Assembly: GCF_003364115.1 (NCBI RefSeq) | Contig: NZ_NXLL01000006.1 | Span: forward strand, 1 to 64,000 | DNA length: 64,000 nt | Reading direction: 5' to 3' | Source: Helicobacter sp. MIT 00-7814 | GTDB lineage: Bacteria; Campylobacterota; Campylobacteria; Campylobacterales; Helicobacteraceae | Shown: positions 55,028 through 63,569 of the stretch, one piece after another | Layout of the letters: the number at the start of each line of letters is the position of its first letter | How positions within the stretch are numbered: position 1 is the stretch's first letter | Position numbers and translations under genes: made by a program | The notes under the pieces: generated by a model | What the model saw: the letters and a program-made list of their open reading frames with translations, nothing else | The model's database searches: none | Told to the model about the DNA's origin: nothing

Positions 55028-56383
55028 ATGGCACAGTCAAAACCTACAAATTCGGGAAAAAAATACCAGCCACAGGACAAATTTGAGTTATGGGAGATTC
55101 TAGAGGATGAAGAAGTAAAGCTAGATGAGATTGATACGAGCCTTATTGTTGATATGAGTAGGCTTTTTCAGCAGAGATTGCGTCAAAGTTTTGAAGGCAT
55201 TGAGACTTGGGATGTGAGTAATGTTACAGATATGAGCTTTATGTTTTACTACTGCGAGGGATTTAATGAGGATTTAAGCGCGTGGGATGTTAGCAATGTT
55301 GTAGATATGTGCGGTATGTTTTGCCATGCTTCTGATTTTAATCAGCCGCTAAATAATTGGAATGTTAGCAAGGTTAGAAACATGGGCGAAATGTTTGCGC
55401 ATACTCAATTTAACCAACCACTAAATAGCTGGGATGTCAGCAATGTAAAACTAATGTATCGAATGTTTGCAGGAGCGCAATCCTTTAATCAGCCACTTGA
55501 TAAATGGAATGTTAGCAAGGTAAATGATATGACGGGAATGTTTTCTTCCGCAAGTTCTTTTAATCAAAATCTTGATAGCTGGGAAGTAAAGCCACATGTA
55601 AAAACTAACAATATGTTTGATAACAGCCGGCAAGTGCGCCCAAAATGGTTTCATAGAAAAATAGAAAACCTAACAGAAAGGGAAAAAAACATTATCTTAG
55701 CAGAACAAGAAGCCCAAAAATCCCTAGATGAAGAGATAAAAGAGCTAAGGGAAGGTAGGAAAAAAGGGGAAAAATACAAGCCCAAAAGCAAAGCAGCTTT
55801 AGAAGATCTTGCAAATGATAAGGAAATAAAGCTAGATGAGATTGATACGAGCCTTATTACTGATATGAGTGGGATTTTTGCTTCTAGCAGACGCAGATCT
55901 TATAAGGGGATTGAAAGTTGGGATACAAGCAATGTAGAGGATATGCATAATATGTTTAGTAATGCTTATTACTTCAATCGTGATATAAGCTCATGGAATG
56001 TCAGCAAGGTAAAAAATATGTCTGGTATGTTTAAGAGTGCATACAGATTTAACCACCCACTTGATAAATGGGATGTGAGTAATGTTACAGATATGGGCCA
56101 TATGTTTGAGCACGCATATAGATTTAACCAGCCGCTTGATAAATGGGATGTTAGCAATGTAGAAAATATGGAGTGGATGTTTTTTGGCACAAAGGATTTT
56201 TCTCAAGACTTGGAATCATGGAATGTATCTAAGGTAAAACATATGTATTGTATATTTGAATGTTCATGTATGCCAGAGGCAAAAAAACCTACATGGTGTA
56301 GAGAACATGAAATAAGAGACAAGCAAATCGATGAAAAATGGCGAAAAATACTACAAGAAACAAGCTGGAAAGATAAAAACTAA
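55028..56383 (+). CDS. BspA/DUF285 repeat protein 1 (two fused modules)
   Basis: A 451-residue protein built from 25-residue BspA-type leucine-rich repeats (pattern FNQPLDKWDVSNVTDM..MF). Two complete modules are joined: residues 1-190 and 245-440. Each opens with the same cap (KLDEIDTSLI.DMS), and a charged helical linker (ENLTEREKNIILAEQEAQKS) lies between them. About six and five repeats are visible. No signal peptide, lipobox or membrane helix is present, although relatives are usually surface proteins. AAGGAG ribosome site; the next gene starts 18 bases later. Confidence 0.85.
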   Translation: MAQSKPTNSGKKYQPQDKFELWEILEDEEVKLDEIDTSLIVDMSRLFQQRLRQSFEGIETWDVSNVTDMSFMFYYCEGFNEDLSAWDVSNVVDMCGMFCHASDFNQPLNNWNVSKVRNMGEMFAHTQFNQPLNSWDVSNVKLMYRMFAGAQSFNQPLDKWNVSKVNDMTGMFSSASSFNQNLDSWEVKPHVKTNNMFDNSRQVRPKWFHRKIENLTEREKNIILAEQEAQKSLDEEIKELREGRKKGEKYKPKSKAALEDLANDKEIKLDEIDTSLITDMSGIFASSRRRSYKGIESWDTSNVEDMHNMFSNAYYFNRDISSWNVSKVKNMSGMFKSAYRFNHPLDKWDVSNVTDMGHMFEHAYRFNQPLDKWDVSNVENMEWMFFGTKDFSQDLESWNVSKVKHMYCIFECSCMPEAKKPTWCREHEIRDKQIDEKWRKILQETSWKDKN

Positions 56384-56401
56384 AACAAAAAAGGAGCAAA
56401 A

Positions 56402-57826
56402 ATGGCAACAAAAACACAAAAACTAAAGAACCCACCAAAGTATAAGCCAAAGGACAAATTTGAACTACAGGTGATTTTAGATGACTTTGAGTTGGATTTA
56501 AGTGAGATTGACACAAGTCTTATTACAGATATGAGTAATCTTTTTAGACAAAGCAGACGCAAGAAGTTTGCGGGCATTAATAGCTGGGATACGAGCAATG
56601 TAGAGGATATGCATAATATGTTTCATGATGCGGTGTATTTCAACCACAATATAAGCTCATGGAATGTCAGCAAAGTAAAAAATATGGAATCTATGTTTCA
56701 GGGTGCAAGAAGATTTAACCAACCACTTGATAAGTGGGATGTTAGCAATGTAGAAAATATGAAAGAAATGTTTTGCAGTGCAAGGAAATTTAACCAGTCG
56801 CTTAACTCTTGGAATGTAGGCAAAGTAAAAAATATGCGTTCTATGTTTTGCAACGCTCAATCTTTTAACCAACCATTAGATTCTTGGGACACAAGCAGCG
56901 TTACAGATATGTTTGAAATGTTTTATATGACACCAGTTTTTAACCAGTCCATTAACTCTTGGAATGTCGGCAAGGTGGAAAATATGGAGAACATGTTTTC
57001 CTTCACAGAAGCTTTTAACCAGCCACTTGATAAATGGGATACAAGCAGCGTTACAAATATGAGGTGCATGTTTCACTACGCATATAAATTTAACCAGCCC
57101 ATTAACTCTTGGAATGTTGGCAAGGTAAAAAATATGGGAGGAATGTTTCACCATGCAAAAGTTTTTAACCAACCGCTCAATGACTGGGATGTCAGTAGCG
57201 TAGAGGATATGGGAAGTATGTTTTCATATGCAGAAGAATTTAATCAGCCACTTGGTAAATGGAACACAGGCAAGGTAAAAGATATGGTGTGGATGTTTCA
57301 TTTTGCAAAAAATTTTAACCAAAATATAGATACTTGGGATGTTGGCAATGTTACAAATATGAGAGAAATGTTTGACTGCGCATCAAAATTTAACCAACCA
57401 CTTAACTCTTGGAATGTTAGCAAAGTAGAGAATATGGAATCTATGTTTTCGTGTGCGTATGATTTTAACCAACCGCTTGATAAATGGGATGTAAGAAAAG
57501 TAAAAACTATGCGGGGAATGTTTTTGAGTGCATACGAATTTAATCAACCGCTTAATGACTGGGATGTCAGCAATGTAGAAGAAGTAAGAGGTATGTTTGT
57601 GCGTGCAAAGGAATTTAACCAGCCTTTAGATAAATGGGAGCTCGTTCAAGTTACAAATATAACAAGAATGTTTGAGGGCGCAAAGAAATTTAATCAAAAT
57701 ATTGATACTTGGGGAGATAAGCTAGGCGAGACGAGCACCCGGATGCACTTAATGGATACATTTAAAGACACCAGTATGAAAGAACTACCACAATGGTATA
57801 TCACTCGCATACAAAATACGCGCTAA
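56402..57826 (+). CDS. BspA/DUF285 repeat protein 2
   Basis: A 474-residue protein with one cap (LDLSEIDTSLITDMS) and about fifteen 25-residue BspA-type repeats that run nearly to the end. Strong paralogy to its neighbours: whole repeats are nearly identical, so copy number could change by recombination. No export signal seen. The ribosome site and spacing (AAAAAGGAGCAAAAATG) are copies of those of gene 1, which suggests gene duplication. Confidence 0.85.
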   Translation: MATKTQKLKNPPKYKPKDKFELQVILDDFELDLSEIDTSLITDMSNLFRQSRRKKFAGINSWDTSNVEDMHNMFHDAVYFNHNISSWNVSKVKNMESMFQGARRFNQPLDKWDVSNVENMKEMFCSARKFNQSLNSWNVGKVKNMRSMFCNAQSFNQPLDSWDTSSVTDMFEMFYMTPVFNQSINSWNVGKVENMENMFSFTEAFNQPLDKWDTSSVTNMRCMFHYAYKFNQPINSWNVGKVKNMGGMFHHAKVFNQPLNDWDVSSVEDMGSMFSYAEEFNQPLGKWNTGKVKDMVWMFHFAKNFNQNIDTWDVGNVTNMREMFDCASKFNQPLNSWNVSKVENMESMFSCAYDFNQPLDKWDVRKVKTMRGMFLSAYEFNQPLNDWDVSNVEEVRGMFVRAKEFNQPLDKWELVQVTNITRMFEGAKKFNQNIDTWGDKLGETSTRMHLMDTFKDTSMKELPQWYITRIQNTR

Positions 57827-57847
57827 GATAGAATTTAAGGAGAAAAA

Positions 57848-59059
57848 ATGAGTAAATATACGCCAAAAAATAAATACGAGCTTAAAGACTTGCTATATAA
57901 AGAAGTCCCATTAGGCGAGATTGACACTAGCCTTATTACTGATATGAGTGGGCTTTTTTTCAATAGCTGGGAAGATGATTTTAGCGGGATTGAAAAGTGG
58001 AATGTGAGTAATGTTACAAATATGAGTTCTATGTTTTATGGGGCTAAATATTTCAACCACAACATAAGCGCGTGGGATACGAGTAATGTTACAAATATGA
58101 GTAAAATGTTTGCGGATTCAAAGAAATTTGACAGAAATATAAACTCATGGAATGTCAGTAAAGTAAAAAATATGTCTGGCATGTTTAAAGGTGCAAGTAA
58201 ATTTGATAGCCCACTTGATAACTGGGATACAAGCAGTGTAGAGGATATGAGTAATATGTTTTGTAATGCGGCGAAGTTTAAGCAAGATATAAGTGAGTGG
58301 AATGTCAGCAATGTCAAAAATATGTCTGGCATGTTTAAAGGTGCAAGTAAATTTGACAGACCACTTAATAACTGGAATGTCAGCAATGTGGAGGATATGA
58401 GTAATATATTTTGCAATGCGGTGAAGTTTAACCAAGATATAAATTCATGGAATGTAAGCAAAGTAAAAAATATGTCTGGTATGTTTAATGGTGCAAGTAG
58501 ATTTGATAGCCCACTTGATAAATGGGATGTTGGCAATGTGGAGGATATGAGCGATATGTTTTGCTCTGCGGCGAGCTTTGACCAAGATATAAGCGGGTGG
58601 AATGTCAGCAAAGTAAAAAACTTTGAAGCGATGTTTAAAAAAACAGAGAAATTCAATCAAGCCCTTTATAAATGGGACATAAGCAAGGCAAAAAATATAA
58701 GCTCTATGTTTGAAGGCGCGGAGGCATTTAACCGCGATATAAGGACTTGGAATACAAGCAAGGTTACAAAAATGGAGGCTGTGTTTAAGGAAACGCACGC
58801 GTTTAATCAATGCCTTAATGATTGGGATACAAGCAATGTGGTAAGTATGGTTTCTATGTTTAAAGGTGCAAAGAGTTTTAATCAGCCTTTAGATAAATGG
58901 AATGTCTCAAAAGTAAAGTCTTTTGCATATATGTTTTATGAAGCTTATAGATTTAACCACCCGCTTACCATGTGGGATACTAGCAGCGCGGGGAATATGG
59001 AGTGCATGTTTTATGGCAGTCAATTATTTGATAAAAAAAATAAGCCGATAATGAGATAA
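57848..59059 (+). CDS. BspA/DUF285 repeat protein 3
   Basis: A 403-residue protein with the same cap (PLGEIDTSLITDMS) and about fourteen repeats of the FD.PLDNWDTSSVEDMSNMF type. Repeats alternate between a W(N)VSKVKNMSGMF form and a W(D)..NVEDMS.MF form, which indicates duplication of repeat pairs. No export signal. Begins 21 bases after gene 2, so the three are an operon. Ends before a probable terminator. Confidence 0.85.
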   Translation: MSKYTPKNKYELKDLLYKEVPLGEIDTSLITDMSGLFFNSWEDDFSGIEKWNVSNVTNMSSMFYGAKYFNHNISAWDTSNVTNMSKMFADSKKFDRNINSWNVSKVKNMSGMFKGASKFDSPLDNWDTSSVEDMSNMFCNAAKFKQDISEWNVSNVKNMSGMFKGASKFDRPLNNWNVSNVEDMSNIFCNAVKFNQDINSWNVSKVKNMSGMFNGASRFDSPLDKWDVGNVEDMSDMFCSAASFDQDISGWNVSKVKNFEAMFKKTEKFNQALYKWDISKAKNISSMFEGAEAFNRDIRTWNTSKVTKMEAVFKETHAFNQCLNDWDTSNVVSMVSMFKGAKSFNQPLDKWNVSKVKSFAYMFYEAYRFNHPLTMWDTSSAGNMECMFYGSQLFDKKNKPIMR

Positions 59060-59082
59060 AAAGGCTTTAATAAGCGTTTTTT
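59057..59082 (+). terminator. Probable intrinsic terminator of the BspA-like operon
   Basis: GCTT-TAAT-AAGC hairpin (59064-59075) flanked by A5 and followed by six T (59077-59082), right behind the last stop codon. The stem is short, with one mismatch before the A/T extension. Confidence 0.5.
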
Positions 59083-59114
59083 AGAATCTAAACGCGCGGA
59101 AATTGCAGTAAATA

Positions 59115-59357
59115 TTAGTTTTGTAAAAACGCCTGCGCGGCGCGGATTTGCTCCATTGCGTGCTTGCTTTCTTGCTTTTTTTGCTCTAAAAGTTTGATAA
59201 CTTGAGAAAGTAGCTCTCTTGCTTGAAGCTTAGATTCTAAAGGGGTTTGTGAAAGATCATCTGGGAGATTTATTGAGAGTTCAAACGCGCGCTTTTCGTC
59301 CTTTTGCAAAAGTGCGATTTTGAGCTCATCAAGCCAGCGCGTAGTTTGTAAATTCAA
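59115..59357 (-). CDS. fliT: FliT-like flagellar chaperone
   Basis: An 80-residue helical protein directly after fliS (3-base gap). Size, charge and position match the small FliT-type export chaperone for the cap protein FliD; the same order occurs in H. pylori (HP0754-HP0751, from memory). Sequence alone would not identify it. Confidence 0.65.
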   Translation of the reverse strand: MNLQTTRWLDELKIALLQKDEKRAFELSINLPDDLSQTPLESKLQARELLSQVIKLLEQKKQESKHAMEQIRAAQAFLQN

Positions 59358-59360
59358 AAA

Positions 59361-59750
59361 TTAATCCATATGCAAAAGCTCTTGCGCATTGACTTCGCGC
59401 CATGCCTCAAGCAAGCCTCTTGCGACATTTGTAACAATATCAATTTTGCTTGTATCATTAGTGACATTTGCTTGTGTGAGAAGTTTAATCTGATGCGTGT
59501 AAAGCCCTGTGAGATACACAGCCACATCGCCGCCTTTTTCGTAATCAAGGGTATTTAGCAACTCTGTGAAAATATCAGTCGTGCGGTTAATGTAGTAGAT
59601 TTTTTTCTCAATGTCGCCTGCTTCCATATAGCGCTTTGCCTGCGCACAAAAACGCAAAATCCCTTCATACAACATCTCCACAAGTTTAACCGGAGATTCT
59701 ACCATTACAGCACTTTGCTGATACAGATTATAGGCGTTGTTGCTTCTCAT
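59361..59750 (-). CDS. fliS: Flagellin chaperone FliS
   Basis: A 129-residue cytoplasmic chaperone that binds the C-terminus of flagellin before export. NAYNLYQQSAVMVESPVKLVEMLYEGILRF at the N-terminus is the family signature. Lies 9 bases after fliD. Confidence 0.94.
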   Translation of the reverse strand: MRSNNAYNLYQQSAVMVESPVKLVEMLYEGILRFCAQAKRYMEAGDIEKKIYYINRTTDIFTELLNTLDYEKGGDVAVYLTGLYTHQIKLLTQANVTNDTSKIDIVTNVARGLLEAWREVNAQELLHMD

Positions 59751-59759
59751 TGTGTCCCC

Positions 59760-61814
59760 TTATTTTTTGTTATTTGCCACAGATTGGTCAATCATCATCT
59801 GCACACTATTAAAAGAATTATTCGTTCTTGAAATCTGCCCGTCATAAGCTGCAAAACGCTGTGCCATCAAATCATAACGCGTATCAAGCATAGCATTTGC
59901 CTTATTTTTATCTTCCTTGAGTTTTTTATCTTCTCTTGTGAGACTTTCCTCAAGCAATTTCAATCTCGAGTTGCTACCATCGACCAATTTTGCAAGTTCT
60001 TTATCAAGCATTTTGAAAACGCCATCAACTTCGATTTCTCTAAATTCCCTCGTTGTCATTTTGCCCTGAAAAAACTCTTTTGCGCCCTCTGGATCGCTAT
60101 TTAGCGCATTACGCAAGGTTGAAGTATCAAGCGACATAACACCCTTTTCATTGATAGTTATGCCATATTTGACAAGCGATTGTCGCTCAATCCCCCCGCC
60201 CATCGTGTAGGAAAAAATCTTATTAAGTGTGGGGCGTATCATTCTCACATCGCTATCGCCATTAAACACGCCCGCGATTTTAGAATCTTCATCAAAGCGC
60301 GTGAGTTCATCGACTTTCATGCTTAGCGCGTTGTAAGATTCTACAAATTTTGTGAGACTTTCGATAATCGCCTCATCATCGCGCGTAACATTAATAATCG
60401 CTGGCTTGCCCGGCTCCGTGGTAGAAAGTAGCTCAAGCGTAATCCCGCTTGCCACATCATCGATGCTATTGCTCGGGCGGCGCATTTTTATGCCGTTGTA
60501 GCTGAACTCCGCATCTTGCGCGGCTTGAATATTTTTAATCTTAAAAAGATCATTTTGCGTTTTTGTGTAATCCATAGTCGAGCCACTGCTTACGCCCCAA
60601 GATTCTAGCGCTTCTTTGCTCGCGCTGTCATTTGCTGGTATGATAGAGACTTCGCCCGTGTCAGAGTTGATAATCACCTTGCCATCTTGTGTCGCGTTTG
60701 AATGCAAGCCCGCGATATTATCAATCGCCGCTGCAATGGCTTTGGCATTGTCATAAGAAGTGTTATTTTTCTTTGTAATGGTTGAAAGATCAAGCGGGAC
60801 AGAGCCAATGGTGATTGTGCCTTTTAGCAAGCCTGCTTTGATAGGGTTTGTGGTAACTAGATCTTTATTTTCAAGGTTATCTTTGCTTGTCGTGGATTTA
60901 AAGCCTAGCTCCCTTGCCTTTGCGCCACCTACTTGAACTTCATTCCCCCTCCTATCATTGATAATAAGAGAATCTCCCTTCGCCCCAAGCCCAATATTAA
61001 GATCCCCATTTTCTAGCAAACCTTCAAAATCAGAATCTGCCTCTATCGCTTTAACTATCGCTTCTTTAAGCGCGCTTGCGTTGTCGTTTGTTTTAGAATC
61101 CGCGCTAGTTTTTAGGCTAATATTTAGCGTTTTGCTCGCACCTTTTGTCGTGGCAAGCGTTATGCTAAAGTCATCATCTTTGATATCTAGCGCGCCATTT
61201 TTGATTGTATCGCCATTAATGAGCGCGCCAAAGTAGATTCTATTTGATTCGCCGGTTTCTTTGGAATTTATCATCAATTGATAAGGATTGCTCCCGCCGG
61301 TTTTCATAATCGTGCCAATCACTTCGCTATTTGTCTTATCAGTGATAAGCTGGGCGACCTCATCAAGTGCCATTCCCGCTTTTATCTCAATCTCATAAAA
61401 CTTGCCTTTTGTGAAAAAATTAAGCGTTGCATCTTTTTGCGTAAAGACAGAATCTCTCTCCGCAAACTTCGTGCCAACTTCGTTTATATCGGATTTTGCG
61501 ATGGATTCTATATCAAGCTTGATATCTTGCACCGGCACGCCAGCAGTGATTGTGGCTTTGACCGCATCACCTACGACATTGCTTGAGCGCCCCAAATAGG
61601 TAGAATAATCCGCAAGCTTGCTTGTATAAGATTTGATTTCTCGCACAGCACTTGTAAGCTCCACAAGCTCGGTTTGCTTTTCGAGGTTTTTTTCCATCTT
61701 TTTTTCAAGCGGCTTGATTTGGGATGCTTCATCGGCTTTGCGTAATTTTTCAATCGTATCATAATTAAGGACATTGCTCCCAATGCCTAGAGAGCTAAGT
61801 TTGCCTAGTGCCAT
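59760..61814 (-). CDS. fliD: Flagellar filament cap protein FliD
   Basis: A 684-residue cap protein that promotes flagellin polymerisation at the filament tip. N-terminal (ALGKLSSLGIGSNVLNYDTIEKLRKADE) and C-terminal coiled-coil parts (SLTREDKKLKEDKNKANAMLDTRYDLMAQRFAAYD) frame a variable middle. Length matches H. pylori FliD. Follows flaG by 44 bases. Confidence 0.95.
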   Translation of the reverse strand: MALGKLSSLGIGSNVLNYDTIEKLRKADEASQIKPLEKKMEKNLEKQTELVELTSAVREIKSYTSKLADYSTYLGRSSNVVGDAVKATITAGVPVQDIKLDIESIAKSDINEVGTKFAERDSVFTQKDATLNFFTKGKFYEIEIKAGMALDEVAQLITDKTNSEVIGTIMKTGGSNPYQLMINSKETGESNRIYFGALINGDTIKNGALDIKDDDFSITLATTKGASKTLNISLKTSADSKTNDNASALKEAIVKAIEADSDFEGLLENGDLNIGLGAKGDSLIINDRRGNEVQVGGAKARELGFKSTTSKDNLENKDLVTTNPIKAGLLKGTITIGSVPLDLSTITKKNNTSYDNAKAIAAAIDNIAGLHSNATQDGKVIINSDTGEVSIIPANDSASKEALESWGVSSGSTMDYTKTQNDLFKIKNIQAAQDAEFSYNGIKMRRPSNSIDDVASGITLELLSTTEPGKPAIINVTRDDEAIIESLTKFVESYNALSMKVDELTRFDEDSKIAGVFNGDSDVRMIRPTLNKIFSYTMGGGIERQSLVKYGITINEKGVMSLDTSTLRNALNSDPEGAKEFFQGKMTTREFREIEVDGVFKMLDKELAKLVDGSNSRLKLLEESLTREDKKLKEDKNKANAMLDTRYDLMAQRFAAYDGQISRTNNSFNSVQMMIDQSVANNKK

Positions 61815-61858
61815 CTTTGTGTGCCTTCTTTAAAAGAATATTATTTTAAGAATCCTGC

Positions 61859-62236
61859 CTAACCTTTTTTATCAAAGATAACGCCAACCACTTCCCGCAT
61901 GCGCTTCATAAGCTCGATTGCCTCTTTGCTAGGGATTTCGCGGATAATCTTTTCCCCGCCATATTCCTTCACCGTAACCGTTAGCCCGGGTAAAGTCTCA
62001 TTATACGCAAAGCTAATGCTCGTGCCAATGCGCTTCATTTCGTCATTGAGCTTTTTGCTTAGCTCGACTAGCTCATTTTCTAGCTGTTTTTTGCTTTCCT
62101 TTGCTGATTGATCATCTACAATTTCTTGCGCGCTTTGTAGCTTATGCACCTCTTTATTTGAATCTTGAGGCATGGCTTTAACCATATCAACAAGACGATG
62201 CTGTGTTGCCTGCAAATCATTTGTAATAATACTCAT
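61859..62236 (-). CDS. flaG: FlaG family flagellar protein
   Basis: A 125-residue FlaG protein, thought to limit filament length. The conserved C-terminal FlaG core is ISFAYNETLPGLTVTVKEYGGEKIIREIPSKEAIELMKRM. First gene of the flaG-fliD-fliS-fliT operon; a GGAGGAGG ribosome site precedes the ATG. Confidence 0.93.
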   Translation of the reverse strand: MSIITNDLQATQHRLVDMVKAMPQDSNKEVHKLQSAQEIVDDQSAKESKKQLENELVELSKKLNDEMKRIGTSISFAYNETLPGLTVTVKEYGGEKIIREIPSKEAIELMKRMREVVGVIFDKKG

Positions 62237-62288
62237 CTCTAGCCTCCTCCTTGAAACTTGAAACTTAATTGAAGGATTGTGGCGTGCA

Positions 62289-62314
62289 GTATCGACTAAA
62301 CAAAACTTTTTTAA
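62289..62314 (-). promoter_or_regulatory. Probable sigma-28 (FliA) promoter for flaG-fliD-fliS-fliT
   Basis: Minus strand: TTAA/TAAA at 62314-62310, then 13-14 bases, then GTCGATAC (62296-62289). This resembles the flagellar sigma-28 consensus TAAA-N15-GCCGATAA and lies about 50 bases upstream of flaG. Confidence 0.5.
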
Positions 62315-62336
62315 AATTAAATGTTTTGAAAATTTC

Positions 62337-63569
62337 TTAATTAACCTTAATAAGCTGGAGCGGATCGATGTGCTTGTCTTTTTGGGTTACTTCAAAGCTT
62401 AGCTTTTCATTGACTTTTCCTATAATGTAGCCCTTTTTGATATGCACACCGGGTTTGATTGTCGCAGAGATTTTATCCAAATACGCATACACGGTGTAGA
62501 GAGAATTTGCATGCTCGATAATGATGACTTTTTTAATCACAGGATTTTCTTTCGCAAAGACGACTTTGCCGTCCATTACGCTTTTGACATCAGCATTTTT
62601 CTTTTTTGGCACAAGAATCACATTTTCATAAAAAAATTTCATCTTATACACTGGATCAAATGTCGGACCAAACTTCTGCTCCACCACAAAAGAATCTAGC
62701 GGCGCGATAGTCTTTGCGCCTTTATAAGCGATGGTAGAGATATCTTTATACGCGCTTGAAGCGATTTTTATATTTTTATCAGCAGTGATTGTGCGCTTTG
62801 GCTGTGGCTTTTTGGCGTTATCCTCTTCTTCTTTTTTGATTTTTTCTTCGATTTTTTTCTGATTTTGTGCTTGGGTGATTTTGAGATTATTTAAAATAGA
62901 ATCTAGATTCTTTCGCTCATTGTTGATTTCTTGCAATTTTTGATTATAAATTTTTAGCTCACCTTGCATAGAAAAAAGAATCTGTTCTTGCTTAATCTTA
63001 ATAGATTCTAGCTCGCTTTTTTTCTTTGTGCCTTCATCGATTGAGTTTTGAATCTGCGCGATATTTTTTGACACCGCGATAATGTCGTTACTTAGCTTTT
63101 GTTTTTGCGCATTGAGTGTTTTTATATGCTTTTTTGTGTTGGCAAAAAGTATCATATATGCTTCGCGGGAAAGCACATCTTCAGGGGATTCTATATGTTC
63201 GCTAAGCATATAAAATGCCAGCCCTTGCGAAAAAAGCGTAATAATCTCATTTTCTAGCGCGCTTTGTCGCTCTAAAAGCTGTTTGTGGCGTTTTTGATTT
63301 TCCTGCAAAGCTTGCTCTTGTGCGGAATATTTATTTTTATTTTGGTTGATTTCTTTTTGCAAGCTTTCAATTTGAGAATCTAGCTTTATCACCTCGTTAT
63401 TTTTAGCTTGAATATTTTTTCCAAGCACTTCTAGTTTTTGGCTAAGTTGGGTTTTTTCCTTGTCATTTTGTGCGAGTTTTTGGGTGTTTAGCGAAATGTC
63501 TTGTTCGATATTTGCAAAGGCATTTGTCGCAAAAAAAATACAGAAAAAAAGCCTACTAAAAGCGCGCAT
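62337..63569 (-). CDS. EnvC-like protein with degenerate LytM domain
   Basis: A 410-residue periplasmic protein: signal peptide (FFCIFFATNAFA), long coiled coil (about 20-270), a linker with a Lys/Glu-rich stretch, then an M23/LytM-type domain. The catalytic His residues are replaced (YAYLDKI for YxHL, LSFEVTQ for HxH), so it should be an amidase activator like EnvC, not a peptidase. Start ATG 63569 overlaps the ftsX stop (TAATG), which fits the known FtsEX-EnvC partnership. Confidence 0.85.
   Translation of the reverse strand: MRAFSRLFFCIFFATNAFANIEQDISLNTQKLAQNDKEKTQLSQKLEVLGKNIQAKNNEVIKLDSQIESLQKEINQNKNKYSAQEQALQENQKRHKQLLERQSALENEIITLFSQGLAFYMLSEHIESPEDVLSREAYMILFANTKKHIKTLNAQKQKLSNDIIAVSKNIAQIQNSIDEGTKKKSELESIKIKQEQILFSMQGELKIYNQKLQEINNERKNLDSILNNLKITQAQNQKKIEEKIKKEEEDNAKKPQPKRTITADKNIKIASSAYKDISTIAYKGAKTIAPLDSFVVEQKFGPTFDPVYKMKFFYENVILVPKKKNADVKSVMDGKVVFAKENPVIKKVIIIEHANSLYTVYAYLDKISATIKPGVHIKKGYIIGKVNEKLSFEVTQKDKHIDPLQLIKVN

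Noticed and set aside
58036-58810. Long minus-strand open frames opposite the BspA-like genes
   Set aside because: They are periodic antisense shadows of the repeats, without ribosome sites or family features.
55028-59059. Repeated 75-bp units that could be taken for a CRISPR-like array
   Set aside because: The period equals 25 codons in one frame, the units diverge at synonymous and variable positions, and no spacers of constant length or cas genes are present.
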